Shown here piece by piece: positions 1 to 8,924 of a stretch of 64,000 nucleotides of DNA. Position numbers and translations under genes: made by a program. The notes beneath the pieces are model-generated. The model did not search any database and was not told the origin of the DNA. It saw only the letters and a program-made list of their open reading frames with translations. Source of the stretch: JAKZVK01 sp965248255 (lineage in GTDB: Bacteria > Acidobacteriota > Terriglobia > Bryobacterales > UBA6623); NCBI GenBank assembly GCA_965248255.1, contig CBDFIW010000004.1, forward strand, positions 3,038,001-3,102,000, read 5' to 3'. Each line of letters starts with the position of its first letter. Within the stretch, counting starts at the first letter, position 1.

Positions 1-1405
1 CTCCTTTCCGCAAGATCAGCACCGCATGAATGCCCTCGTCGCCGTTGTGTTTCTGCCCGACGACCACACTTTCCTTCACTTCCGGCAGCGTGTGGAGCAC
101 GGACTCAACATCCTGCGGAAAGACGTTCAACCCTTCCGCCGTAACAATCGTGTCTTTCTTGCGGCCTTTGAAATACAGCCGCCCCTCCGCGTCGATTGCG
201 CCGACATCGCCTGTATGCAGCCAGCCCTGTTCGACCCAGGTAGCGGACTCACTCGTGGCACCGACATACTCGCTCGTGACGCTCTCGCCGCGCACGAGGA
301 TCTCGCCGTCCGGCGCCAGCCTGACCTGTTGACCCTCGACCGCCTTGCCGATCGAGCCCCGCCGAGTATTGAACGGATGGTTGATGGCGACCACGGGGCT
401 GGTTTCGGTGAGTCCGTAGCCCTGAACCACCACGATTCCCACCTGCTTCCAGAAGTCTTCCAGTTCCACGTCGAGACGGGCGCCGCCGACGACGACCGAC
501 CAAAACTTCAAGCCCAGGCAGCGGTGGACGTCGCGAAAAAGCCACCAGCGCTCCGCGGCGCCAACCCAGCCTCGTCGCTTGGGCCTGCGTCCGCCCAGGT
601 GGAACCTCCTCTCCAGCTCGTTGCGGACGTTCTGCAACAAGCGGGGTACGGTGATGAACGCCGAGACTCGCTCACGGCGCACGGTGTCGATCAACCCGCC
701 GGGACTGTAATCGTCGCTGAAGACGACCGCCCCACCGAGCATCGGCGGGATGAACAGTCCCGCCAACTGGCCGAACATATGGCTCAAGGGCAGGGAGTCC
801 AGCAGGCGAATGGGTTGAAAGGGCCGGGCCCATGTCCGAAAACGGTCGATTTCGCGCCCGATCGGACCCAGGTTGGCGCAGAGGTTGCGGTGGCGGTGCA
901 CCACCCCTTTGGGCTCGGCCGTGGTGCCCGAGGTGTAGATGATTTCAACGACGTCGTCCCGGCCGACGGGGACGGGCGAGAGTGTACTGTTGTCGGGAAC
1001 CGCGGCCATGTCGTGAAATGAAATGACTTCACTGTCCAGCCTGGCAAGCGAGCCAGCCGCCTCACGCGCCGGCTCATCCCCCACAACAATCAGCCGCGCC
1101 TTGACGTCCCTCTGAATACGGGCGGCCAGCTCGAACGAGCTATGGAAGTCGATAGGGACAATCTCGACCCCACGCGCGACACATGCCCAGAACACGACCG
1201 CCCACTCCGGCCGGTTCTCTCCCCACAGCAGCAGCCGATCCCCCCGCCGGAGACCTTTTTTGTCTAGGTAGTCAGCGAAACCACAGATCCGGCGGTAGAG
1301 CTGCCCGTAGGTCAGCTTCCAGGTTCGGTAGCCGTTGTGGTATCGAATAGCCTCCCGGTTGGCTGCGGAAGTGAAGCCGCCGAGAAGGTCTAAGAGGGTG
1401 TCCAT
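1..1405 (-). CDS. Long-chain acyl-CoA synthetase (AMP-binding ligase), 3' end beyond the window
   Basis: Activates a fatty acid or similar carboxylate with ATP to an acyl-adenylate and then to acyl-CoA in the cytosol (ANL superfamily). The frame is open from the ATG at 1405 to the left edge, about 467 residues, so the C-terminal part is not seen. Visible motifs are the phosphate-binding loop YTSGTTAEPKG near residue 160, GYGLTET in the second half, and the hinge region TGDVGAIDAEG followed by GRKKDTIV. The ATG at 1405 lies just upstream of the first family-like residues (TYGQLYRRI); no strong Shine-Dalgarno sequence is seen. The next gene upstream on the same strand is the acetyltransferase about 200 bp away. 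FadD-like is the likely subgroup, but substrate chain length cannot be read from sequence, and a fused acyltransferase beyond the edge is possible. Confidence 0.88.
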   Translation of the reverse strand, partial: MDTLLDLLGGFTSAANREAIRYHNGYRTWKLTYGQLYRRICGFADYLDKKGLRRGDRLLLWGENRPEWAVVFWACVARGVEIVPIDFHSSFELAARIQRDVKARLIVVGDEPAREAAGSLARLDSEVISFHDMAAVPDNSTLSPVPVGRDDVVEIIYTSGTTAEPKGVVHRHRNLCANLGPIGREIDRFRTWARPFQPIRLLDSLPLSHMFGQLAGLFIPPMLGGAVVFSDDYSPGGLIDTVRRERVSAFITVPRLLQNVRNELERRFHLGGRRPKRRGWVGAAERWWLFRDVHRCLGLKFWSVVVGGARLDVELEDFWKQVGIVVVQGYGLTETSPVVAINHPFNTRRGSIGKAVEGQQVRLAPDGEILVRGESVTSEYVGATSESATWVEQGWLHTGDVGAIDAEGRLYFKGRKKDTIVTAEGLNVFPQDVESVLHTLPEVKESVVVGQKHNGDEGIHAVLILRKG

Positions 1406-1605
1406 GGATAGGCCGTGCGCACGCGGCCGATCGCACTCGAATCCGCGGCGTCAACGGCTTTCGGAGGGACTCGAATCAGAACGCCGGGCCGTTGCGCCGC
1501 GCCGGAACGACGGCGGTTGCTGCGGGTATGGCGCCCGTCTCTCTTATCGTAGGGGCCGCGCACAACCCTTGCGGCCACGCCGCGCTTTCGTTGTGGACCG
1601 CCCGG

Positions 1606-2361
1606 TCAGAGTCGCTTCGCCGCGCCGGCCTGGGTCGTTGCTGCGTCTGTGGCGTCGCCGGCGTTCTCATTCGGCGGGTCTCGGCTGAGTGAGAAAGGCT
1701 GCACTCCCGGGGCGAACCGCAAGGAATAACGACGCCACGGACCGAGCCGGTAGCATCGCATCCAACCGACTGGGTGGAAGCCGATTTTCCGAAACATTCG
1801 AAGCGCCCGCTGATTCTCCGGTAGCACCGCTCCGACCAGCGCGGCATATCCGGCCTTGCGGAAGTGCTGTGCGATGTGAGCGTTGAGTTGATGAGCGGTC
1901 TTCGGCCCGTGAAATGGCCTGATCGCGAGCGCCTCGTACACGTAGACACGATCGGGCGCGAGCTTGATCCGGCAGTCAAGGTATTCGATGGATGCCCGCC
2001 CCGTGGCCGCCCAGCACACCGCAACCATTTGATTCTGCTTGCGAGCCGCCAGGCAGGGCTCTCCCTGTTGCAGCCGCCGCCGAATGGTTTCCCGATCCGC
2101 TAGAGGGCGCGCCGCCATGTACTCGTCCAGATCGTCGGGTGTGAGCAACCCCGTTTGGACGTCTTCGGACAACCGAATCGTCCGGCCGACCGGCGCCAAG
2201 GGTTGCTCGATGACCGCGAGCCGCCGATAGCATAGCTCTCCGAGGACCTTGAACCACAGGCTAACGATCCCTTCCTGGCGTAGCACCGCCCAGAATCGGG
2301 CGACGATGTCGCGCAAGGTCCACTTTTGGTTGACTGGCCGGTGCTGAGCTGGCGAGGCCAT
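1606..2361 (-). CDS. GNAT-family N-acetyltransferase
   Basis: A 251-residue cytosolic protein. Residues about 120-200 read as a GNAT acyl-CoA fold: an acidic beta-strand stretch (ASIEYLDCRI), the acetyl-CoA loop region (YVYEALAIRPFHGPKTAHQL) and the typical late motif LPENQRALRMFRKIGFHPVG. The N-terminal 60 residues (DIVARFWAVLRQEG) resemble an adaptor found on some FemAB/GNAT proteins. The C-terminal 30 residues are low complexity. The acceptor substrate is unknown. The start at 2361 has no Shine-Dalgarno sequence but sits 17 bases after a minus-10-like box (TAGCAT), which suits a very short leader. It lies between the acyl-CoA ligase and glnA on the same strand, without evidence of a shared operon. 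Confidence 0.75.
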   Translation of the reverse strand: MASPAQHRPVNQKWTLRDIVARFWAVLRQEGIVSLWFKVLGELCYRRLAVIEQPLAPVGRTIRLSEDVQTGLLTPDDLDEYMAARPLADRETIRRRLQQGEPCLAARKQNQMVAVCWAATGRASIEYLDCRIKLAPDRVYVYEALAIRPFHGPKTAHQLNAHIAQHFRKAGYAALVGAVLPENQRALRMFRKIGFHPVGWMRCYRLGPWRRYSLRFAPGVQPFSLSRDPPNENAGDATDAATTQAGAAKRL

Positions 2362-2378
2362 AAGCGCTCTAGGGTTTT

Positions 2379-2384
2379 ATGCTA
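2379..2384 (-). promoter_or_regulatory. Minus-10-like box (TAGCAT) close to the GNAT start
   Basis: On the minus strand the box TAGCAT ends 17 bases before the ATG at 2361. The intervening bases contain no purine-rich ribosome-binding site. No good minus-35 is visible. This is one of several genes here with this arrangement. Confidence 0.3.
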
Positions 2385-2452
2385 CGCACAGCAATCTTCG
2401 CGAACAGTGAAAAAGAGGAGCACTCGGGCAGGCAGGACTGCGGCGGCACAGT

Positions 2453-2486
2453 GCGTCGAGTCAGGGCGTCGAGTCAGGGCGTCGAG
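2453..2486 (+). repeat. 13-bp tandem repeat, 2.6 units
   Basis: The unit GCGTCGAGTCAGG occurs at 2453-2465 and 2466-2478, followed by the first eight bases (GCGTCGAG) at 2479-2486. It lies in the spacer between the GNAT promoter region and the glnA terminator, where no gene is seen. No function is evident. Confidence 0.8.
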
Positions 2487-2570
2487 CGTCGCGGAGAACG
2501 CTCCGATCATAGCTCAAACCGATCGGCGGAAGCAGGGACGGGTCAGGTCTAAGACTTGGGTCACAAATAG

Positions 2571-2597
2571 AAAATCCGGCCCCATAGGGCCGGATTA
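2571..2597 (-). terminator. Rho-independent terminator of glnA
   Basis: A perfect 10-bp stem, AATCCGGCCC (2573-2582) with GGGCCGGATT (2586-2595), closes on a 3-base loop. Read on the minus strand it is followed by a T-rich tract (TTTTCTATTT), and it begins about 35 bases after the glnA stop codon. Stem, loop and T-tract orientation all fit termination of the minus-strand glnA transcript. Confidence 0.85.
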
Positions 2598-2630
2598 CGA
2601 GATGCGGCAAAACTGGTCTTGCCTTGCTTC

Positions 2631-4052
2631 TTAAATATCGAAATACAACGCGAACTCGTACGGATGGGGACGCTGACGCATCTCGTCCACCTCCGCCGTC
2701 CGTTTGTAGTCGAGGTAGGTCTCGACGACCTCGTCGGTAAAGACGTCGTTCTTGGTCAGGAACTCGTGATCCTTCTCCAGGGCATCGAGTGCGCCTTCGA
2801 GCGATGCTGGCAACGATGGCACGGCCTGCAACTCCTCAGGAGTCAAATCATAGATGTCTTTATCCAGCGGCTCACCCGGATCGATCTTGTTTTGAATACC
2901 GTCGAGGCCCGCCATCAACATGGCCGCGAATGCCAGGTAGGGGTTGCACGCCGGATCCGGTGAGCGGAACTCGACTCGTTTCGCCTTCGGGCTGGGGGAG
3001 TACATCGGGATGCGGCAGGCCGCGGAACGGTTCCGCCGGGAGTAGGCCAGGTTCACCGGCGCCTCGAAACCAGGGACGAGCCGCTTGAAGCTGTTCGTCG
3101 TCGGGTTGGTGATCGCCACCAGCGCCGGCGCATGCTTCAAAATGCCGCCGATGTAGTGCAGCGCCATGTCGCTGAGGCCGGCGTACTTGTCGCCCGCGAA
3201 AAGAGGGCTATCGCCCTTCCAGATGCTTTGGTGCGTGTGCATGCCGCTGCCGTTGTCGTTCCACAGAGGCTTCGGCATGAAAGTCACCGTGTGGCCGTGC
3301 TGGAAGGCGACGTTGCGCGCGATGTACTTGTAGAGCATCATGGCGTCGGCCGAACGCACCAGCGAGTCGAACTTCTGGTCGATCTCGGCCTGCCCGCCGG
3401 TGGCGACCTCATGGTGGTGGCACTCGATCGTCAGACCACAGCGCTCCATCACCTCGACCATCTCCGTTCGCAGGTCCTGGTGATGGTCCGTCGGCGGTAC
3501 GGGGAAGTACCCTTCTTTGTAGCGCGGCCGGTACCCGAGGTTGTTGTCCTCACGCCCCGAGTTCCAGCGGCCCTCCTCGGCGTCGATGTAGTAGTAGCCG
3601 CAGTTGTAGGTCTGGTCAAACCGTACGTTGTCGAAAATAAAGAACTCCGCCTCGGCTCCGAAATAGGCAATGTCGCCCACTCCGGTGTACTGCAAGTAGT
3701 TCTCCGCCTTCTTCGCGATCCAGCGCGGGTCCCTTTCATAGTGCTGCTTCGTGATCGGGTCCACGATGTCAGCGACCAGAATCAGCGTAGGGACGCTCGT
3801 GAACGGGTCCATCATCGCCGTGGAGGGGTCGGGCACGATGAGCATGTCGCTCTCGCTGATCGTCTGCCAGCCGCGAATGCTCGAACCGTCGAAACCAAAA
3901 CCGTCTTCAAAGACCGACTCGTCGAGCTGCTCGATGGGATACGTGACGTGCTGCCAGAGCCCGGGCAGGTCGGCGAACCGTACATCGAGCATCCGGGCGT
4001 CGTTCTCTCTCGCGTAGGTCAGGACCTCCGCGGGCGTGCGATTGGTACTCAT
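2631..4052 (-). CDS. glnA: Glutamine synthetase, type I
   Basis: Forms glutamine from glutamate, ammonia and ATP in the cytosol; the main ammonia-assimilating enzyme, a dodecamer in type I family members. The protein is 473 residues from the ATG at 4052, the usual length. The N-terminal beta-grasp region holds FDGSSIRGW (residues 54-62). The catalytic domain has the metal and glutamate motifs AEAEFFIFD, the flexible-loop region NPTTNSFKRLVPGFEAP, and RRNRSAACRIP. The C-terminal region has DIYDLTPEE with a tyrosine near 401 at the adenylylation position, so covalent regulation is plausible. A start at 4076 is in frame, but 4052 is preferred because GGAGGA lies a few bases upstream and the family N-terminus matches. 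Transcribed alone, with a terminator downstream. Confidence 0.97.
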   Translation of the reverse strand: MSTNRTPAEVLTYARENDARMLDVRFADLPGLWQHVTYPIEQLDESVFEDGFGFDGSSIRGWQTISESDMLIVPDPSTAMMDPFTSVPTLILVADIVDPITKQHYERDPRWIAKKAENYLQYTGVGDIAYFGAEAEFFIFDNVRFDQTYNCGYYYIDAEEGRWNSGREDNNLGYRPRYKEGYFPVPPTDHHQDLRTEMVEVMERCGLTIECHHHEVATGGQAEIDQKFDSLVRSADAMMLYKYIARNVAFQHGHTVTFMPKPLWNDNGSGMHTHQSIWKGDSPLFAGDKYAGLSDMALHYIGGILKHAPALVAITNPTTNSFKRLVPGFEAPVNLAYSRRNRSAACRIPMYSPSPKAKRVEFRSPDPACNPYLAFAAMLMAGLDGIQNKIDPGEPLDKDIYDLTPEELQAVPSLPASLEGALDALEKDHEFLTKNDVFTDEVVETYLDYKRTAEVDEMRQRPHPYEFALYFDI

Positions 4053-4119
4053 GACTCCTCCAAAGATCTTGACCAAACTTGTGAAACGGGTAGGGATTCC
4101 CCGGCGTTCTGAGGTCCTA

Positions 4120-4125
4120 ATCGTA
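4120..4125 (-). promoter_or_regulatory. Candidate extended minus-10 of glnA
   Basis: On the minus strand TGTGCTACGAT contains TG-n-TACGAT, an extended minus-10-like element, 67 bases upstream of the glnA ATG. No convincing minus-35 and no sigma-54 GG-N10-GC pair was seen in the 200 bases upstream. Confidence 0.3.
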
Positions 4126-4524
4126 GCACACCAACCTTAGAGGCCTAGTGCGAAATGATTCCCATAAAAAGTTTTGATCCACGGCGCCGTACCGGGGCCG
4201 CCAAGTAGCGTGCAAACCCCGTGCGAGGCAGGCTTTACGGAGCCCTTTCTCTCGCGACCGAAGGCCGGCCGCCGCGTCTGAGAGGCGATGGGATCGCTAG
4301 GGGGAATTCAGTAGACGCCTAGTGCGATTTGCCAATATCTGGCCTCGCTCACCCTTCCCTACCATCGAAAGAGGTACTATTAGGGTGCTTCCGGGGTAAG
4401 CGTGGTCCCGCACGTTTCCGTGCGGGGGGCCCGACAGCTTCGGTCGATAAGTGCGTCGGAAGGCGTTCTTGCTCGTGGCCGTTGGTCTAGCCAGTGCCCC
4501 CAACCGCCCTGCGTCCCGACCCAC
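4126..4524 (+). other. Intergenic region between glnA and cpaB; one strong hairpin
   Basis: No gene is supported here, and no Flp-pilin ORF was found although one often precedes a Tad cluster. The region contains a perfect 8-bp hairpin, CCCGCACG (4407-4414) with CGTGCGGG (4419-4426) and loop TTTC, about 100 bases upstream of cpaB. It lacks a T-tract, so it is more likely a leader structure than a terminator. TACTAT at about 4376 could serve as a minus-10. Confidence 0.5.
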
Positions 4525-5438
4525 ATGCCTGAACCTGTGCAGCCCCCAAGAAACGCAACCGGCGAAGCCCGAAACCGGCAGCCGGGGAACCAGCAACAAG
4601 GTAGCGGGGATCCCGCGAGACAGAAACTGCTGATCGTGGTCGGGATAGATCTGGTTGGAGCTGCCGCTTCGACTTTCCTCTTCTATCACTTGATCTCGGG
4701 ACACTTTGCAGGCACCGCCGTCGCTCCGGCGGAGAACTCGATCGTCGTGGCGGCAAGGGACCTGCCACGCGGCACCCTACTCAGTGCCGGGGACGTACAG
4801 ATTTCCGCTTGGTCGGGTTCGCAGCCGCCTACCGGAGCGTTCCTCGACCCAAGGGCCGTGAAGGTCAGGTGCTGGGTGAGAGCGTTCCGGCGTCCAAACC
4901 GGTTCTCCCGGTGCACCTCGCCGACCAAGACCGGCTCTGGCTGGCGGCGTCAGTCCCCGCGGGTATGAGGGCCGTCACCGTCCACGTAAACGAGTTTGCC
5001 GGCGTGACCCAGCTCGTCGAGCGGGGAGACCGAGTCGACGTGATGGTGGCGAATCTGCCTCGCGCTCCGGGCCGCAAAGACCTGCGCCTCAAGACCGTTC
5101 TGCAGAATGTCGAGGTCGTGGCCACCGGTCGCGAGCCCCTAACTGGCGGCAGGCCCAATCCGATTCCGGTCATAACACTCTTGGTCGAGGCCGGCGAATC
5201 GGAACGGCTCAGCCTGGCCGACCAAAGCGGGGCCATCCGTTTGGTGCTGAGGAACCCGCTTGATGAGGGCGTGGAGATCACCGGCGGGCCGATTCAACTG
5301 TCCGATGTGATGCGCGCGACCCCGCGGCGTCGCGCTGCAGCTCGTCGCGCGAAGACTCCTGCCGCCCCACCGGCAAAGCGGGCCCAGTCGGCGACCCCTA
5401 AGAAGGCACCCGACGTGGCGGCACTCCGGGACGACTGA
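4525..5438 (+). CDS. cpaB: Flp pilus assembly protein CpaB (RcpC), frameshifted
   Basis: CpaB is a periplasmic subunit of the Tad/Flp type IVc pilus machine, anchored by one N-terminal membrane helix. The first frame (from ATG 4525) has the helix LLIVVGIDLVGAAASTFLFY and an SAF domain (VVAARDLPRGTLLSAGDVQI ... PTGAFLDPRAVK). The second frame continues with the family's next block, VLGESVPASKPVLPVHLADQ, then VPAGMRAVTVHVNEFAGV, RGDRVDVMVA and a lysine/alanine-rich tail. The switch falls at about 4864-4870; one extra G in the run after GTGAA would join the two frames as AVKGQVLGES. The gene is therefore either a one-base pseudogene or a sequencing error; no slippery heptamer is present. It is followed by cpaF after 28 bp. 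cpaC and cpaE, which often lie between them, are absent. Confidence 0.72.
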
Positions 5439-5466
5439 CGGCCCAGCCGCACGCGAACCAATCGTC

Positions 5467-6815
5467 ATGGCCACTCCATCGGTCCCACCCTCCACGATCC
5501 CAAGTGGAGCACCAAACGGAGGAGAGGTTCAGCCCGGCCTTGCTGAACCACCCTCCGACATCGAGCTGAAGCACGCTCTGCACCGCAAGTTGATCGGACG
5601 CATCAATCTCGACCGCCTCGCGGAGATCGATGCCCCCGGGTCCGGCGCGAAGTGCGTTCGGCGCTGGTGGCGCTGGTCGACGAAGGCGAGTTCCCGGCTC
5701 CCGAGGAGCACAAAGAGGAGCTCATCGATCAGGTCCTCAACGAGGTCTTCGGCCTCGGCCCGCTCGAACCGCTGATGCAAGACCCCGGCGTCGCCGACAT
5801 CCTGGTGACGACTCCCGACCTGGTTCACGTCGAGCGCGCCGGAAAGCTGGTGAAGACTGCGGTCAAGTTCAAAGACAACGCCCACCTGCAACGCATCATC
5901 CAGAAGATCGTTTCGCAGGCGGGCCGGCGCATCGACGAATCGTCCCCCATGGTGGATGCGCGCCTTCCCGACGGCTCGCGCGTCAACGCGGTCATCGCCC
6001 CGGTGGCGGTGGACGGGCCGCTGCTCTCGATCCGCAAGTTCTCGAAAGAGCCCCTCGGCGGCGACGAGCTCGTCTCCATGCACGCCTTGACAGAGCCCAT
6101 GATGGGTCTGTTGGCCGCATGTGTGCGGGCGCGCCTGAATATCCTGGTGGCCGGCGGAACCGGCTCGGGCAAGACTACGCTGCTCAACATCCTTTCCGGA
6201 TTCGTCCCCGCCGACGAGCGCATCGTGACCATCGAAGACACCGCCGAGCTGCAGCTTCGCCAGGAGCACGTTGCACGGATGGAAACACGTCCCGCGAACC
6301 TGGAAGGCGAAGGAGCCATCAAGCAGCGCCATTTGCTCGTCAACAGCCTGCGCATGAGACCCGACCGCATCATCCTGGGCGAGGTGCGCGGTGAAGAGGC
6401 GCTCGACATGCTCCAAGCGATGAATACCGGGCACGACGGCTCGCTGGCCGCCATCCACGCCAACAGCGGCCGTGATGCGGTCGGCCGTCTCGAGCTGATG
6501 ATTAGCCTTGCCAACTCCAACATCTCCGTGGCCTCGATGCGCAAGCACATCGCCGCCGCCATTCAGGTCTTCGTGCAGACCGAGCGGCTCAGCGACGGCA
6601 CCCACAAGGTCACCCAGATCTCCGAGTCGGCCGGCATCCACGACGGCGAGGTCGAAATCCGCGAGCTGTTTGTCTTCGAGAAGCTCGGCCTCGAGAACGG
6701 ACGAGTCCAGGGACGGTTTTACGGTACGGGAGTCAAACCGCGGTTTCTCGAACGCCTCCGCCGCAGCAATGAGAACATACCCGACAGCTTCTTCCAATCC
6801 GTCGTCGAGGTCTAA
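5467..6815 (+). CDS. cpaF: Tad secretion ATPase CpaF/TadA, frameshifted near the N-terminus
   Basis: Hexameric cytosolic ATPase (VirB11/GspE class) that powers Tad pilus extension. The first frame, from ATG 5467, gives the conserved helix ELKHALHRKLIGRINLDRL and IDAP; the family then continues in another frame as RVRREVRSALVALVDEGE, which runs to 6815. The switch is in the run of five Cs at 5633-5637; a sixth C would restore one frame of about 450 residues. Walker A GGTGSGKTT, the Asp box and Walker B region ILGEVRGEEALDML, and the His-box MNTGHDGSLAAIHANS are intact, and all the enzymatic core lies after the break. If the break is real, a downstream GTG (5652) could still yield a 387-residue ATPase lacking part of the N-terminal domain. 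tadB follows three bases after the stop. Confidence 0.85.
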
Positions 6816-6818
6816 CCC

Positions 6819-7781
6819 GTGGCCGAGATCACCTTCTACAGCGCGACCTTTCTGTTGACGTTTCTGGCAACCGCTGGATTGTCCGCGGCGGCGTGGACCT
6901 TTGTGTTTCGCGACCCGCTTAAGGTGGATGCCGTTGCCGCCCCCACGGCCGCGAAGGCCGAGACCGCCCGCATCCTCCGCAGCGAAAGGCTGAGCACACT
7001 CTCCGTCTACAACCTGCTGCTGTCGCGGCTTCGTGTGACTGAGTTGCTCAAGACCCTCTTGCTGCAAGCCAACGTCAACTGGTCAGTCGGCCGGACCAGT
7101 GCACTGATGCTTCTGGGCGGGGTCATCACGCTTAACGTCCTGCTTCAACTAGACCTACTCCCGCTGTGGGGCAGCTTGCTGGCCGCAGCGGCCGGTGCGG
7201 CGGCGCCGATCTTGTACCTGCGAAAGAAGCGGGCATCCCGTTACCGCGAGATCGAGGACCAGCTCCCCGAAGCGCTCGACTACCTTTCGCGGGCGACCAT
7301 CGCCGGGCACTCTCTGCCGATGTCGATGGAGCTGGTGGCCGACGAGGTGGGCCCCCCTCTCTCGACCGAATTACGCAAGACCGTCGATGAATACAACCTG
7401 GGTTCCTCGATGGACGACTCCCTGCAAAGCCTGGCCGCGCGCCTGCCCATGGTCGATGTGCAGTTCTTCGTCTCGGCCATATTGACGCAGTCCAAGACGG
7501 GCGGCAACCTCCACGACCTGCTCGACAACCTCTCCGAGACCATTCGCGAGCGCTCGTCGCTCAAGGGGCAGGTCCGAGCCCTCACGGCCAACGGACGATT
7601 GACCGCCGTCATCTTAACGCTGCTGCCGTGCCTTGTCGCAGCCGTGATGTGGATGGTCAATGGCGACTACTTTGGCATCTTGTTCACTCATCCTGCCGGG
7701 AAGACCCTGGTCTTTCTCGCTGTTTGCGCGCAAGTAGCGGCTTATTTCGTTATCAACAGAATTGTCGATATCAAGGTCTGA
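6819..7781 (+). CDS. tadB: Tad inner-membrane platform protein TadB
   Basis: A 320-residue integral membrane protein with a GspF (T2SSF) domain, part of the inner-membrane platform on which CpaF acts. It has an N-terminal helix (FLLTFLATAGLSAAAWTF), two central helices (LMLLGGVITLNVLLQL, SLLAAAAGAAAPILYL), the cytosolic T2SSF core with QLPEALDYLSRATIAGHS and the conserved QSKTGGNLHDLLDNLSETIRE (split here: QSKTGGNLHD, then LLDNLSETIRE), and two C-terminal helices. The start is GTG 6819, three bases after the cpaF stop, which indicates translational coupling. tadC follows six bases after the stop. Confidence 0.9.
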   Translation: MAEITFYSATFLLTFLATAGLSAAAWTFVFRDPLKVDAVAAPTAAKAETARILRSERLSTLSVYNLLLSRLRVTELLKTLLLQANVNWSVGRTSALMLLGGVITLNVLLQLDLLPLWGSLLAAAAGAAAPILYLRKKRASRYREIEDQLPEALDYLSRATIAGHSLPMSMELVADEVGPPLSTELRKTVDEYNLGSSMDDSLQSLAARLPMVDVQFFVSAILTQSKTGGNLHDLLDNLSETIRERSSLKGQVRALTANGRLTAVILTLLPCLVAAVMWMVNGDYFGILFTHPAGKTLVFLAVCAQVAAYFVINRIVDIKV

Positions 7782-7787
7782 CGCGCC

Positions 7788-8726
7788 ATGCTCTTCGCTC
7801 TTTCCACGGCCTTCTTTGTTGCGATGGCCTCGGTCGCTGCCCTGATCGGCTTTTGGGTCTGGAACCGGGACGCAGCCGCGGCCGTTGCGGTCCCGACACG
7901 TCCTCTAGCCGCCGCGCCCGGCGCGCTCCCACCCGAGCCGCAGGTTCCCGAAGATCTGCCCGGCTGGACGCACAAGCTCTGCGCACTCGGCTCGCACTGG
8001 CGGCTCTCACAGGAAGAAAGTCGCCAACTCCGCGGCCAGTTGGTCTCGGCAGGCTTCCGTGACGACTGGATCGTTGTCGCTTTTCAAGGACTACGGCTGC
8101 TGACGAGCGCCACACTTCCCGTCCTGACCGCCGTTCTCCTGTACAACGTCCACCCGGACATCGTGGCCCTCGGCCCCGTGATCCTTTTGGCGGCCTACAT
8201 TGGCTTCCGCCTGCCGGGGATGGCGCTCGGCCGGCGCATCCAGGGACGCCAGAACGCCGTCCGCCGCGGGTTGCCTGACCTGCTTGACCTGCTGGTCATC
8301 TCGATCGAAAGCGGACTTGCGCTCGACTCGGCGATCGCCACCACTGCGGAAGACCTGGCGGTCGTCCACCCGGTTCTAACCGACGAGCTGGCGGTCTTTC
8401 AGTACGAACTGCGCGCCGGCGCCAGCCGTGCCGAAGCGCTTCGCAATCTGGGCAGCCGGGTGCGCGAACCCGAGATGCGCAAGCTGGCCTCGCTGCTCAT
8501 TCAGGCCGACCGCTTCGGTACCGGCATCTCGAAAGTGCTTCGGACGCAGGCGCGCTATCTCCGCAAGCGCCGCCGGCAGAGTGCGGAAGAGATGGCCCAC
8601 AAGGTGGGCGTCAAACTGGTCTTCCCGATCTTCTTTCTGATCATGCCCTCCCTGTTTCTGATCACCGTCGGGCCCGCCGTCCTGCAACTGTTCGGCAACC
8701 TCGGCAGGATCGTCGACGGCATGTAA
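7788..8726 (+). CDS. tadC: Tad inner-membrane platform protein TadC
   Basis: A 312-residue GspF-type membrane protein and partner of TadB. N-terminal helix (STAFFVAMASVAALIGFWVW), a paired helix region (LLTSATLPVLTAVLLY, DIVALGPVILLAAYIGF), the T2SSF core (GLPDLLDLLVISIESGLALD; GASRAEALRNLGSR; FGTGISKVLRTQARYLRKR), the typical AEEMAHKVGVKLVFPI stretch, and a final helix (IFFLIMPSLFLITVGPAVLQ). Start ATG 7788, six bases after tadB. It ends the visible Tad run; no TadE/F/G pseudopilin genes, secretin or prepilin peptidase follow. Confidence 0.9.
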   Translation: MLFALSTAFFVAMASVAALIGFWVWNRDAAAAVAVPTRPLAAAPGALPPEPQVPEDLPGWTHKLCALGSHWRLSQEESRQLRGQLVSAGFRDDWIVVAFQGLRLLTSATLPVLTAVLLYNVHPDIVALGPVILLAAYIGFRLPGMALGRRIQGRQNAVRRGLPDLLDLLVISIESGLALDSAIATTAEDLAVVHPVLTDELAVFQYELRAGASRAEALRNLGSRVREPEMRKLASLLIQADRFGTGISKVLRTQARYLRKRRRQSAEEMAHKVGVKLVFPIFFLIMPSLFLITVGPAVLQLFGNLGRIVDGM

Positions 8727-8924
8727 GGGTAGGGACAGGCAGTGCGGCCTGTCGGGGGCGACCCGAAAGGGGAGCCCCAAGACCCAGCCAACAACAGCAG
8801 CCCTGTCCTGCCATCCCCGAGTCGTGCCAACGCCGGCGCCCTTCCGCGGCAGGACACGCCCGTTTTCATCCACGCTACGTTCGTGTTAGCATTCGGCTGC
8901 GCAAACTGAGGAGACGTACACGGC

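Noticed and set aside
26..1021. Long plus-strand ORF (331 codons) across the acyl-CoA synthetase
   Set aside because: It is the antisense of a gene with clear family motifs; its translation has no recognisable family and shows the bias expected of a shadow frame in GC-rich DNA.
4860..4870. Programmed ribosomal frameshift in cpaB
   Set aside because: No slippery heptamer or downstream stimulatory hairpin is present at the frame switch; CpaB is not known to use recoding.
5529..7067. 512-codon minus-strand ORF over cpaF/tadB
   Set aside because: Antisense shadow of strongly conserved ATPase and membrane genes; composition is aspartate/glycine/histidine-rich without motifs.
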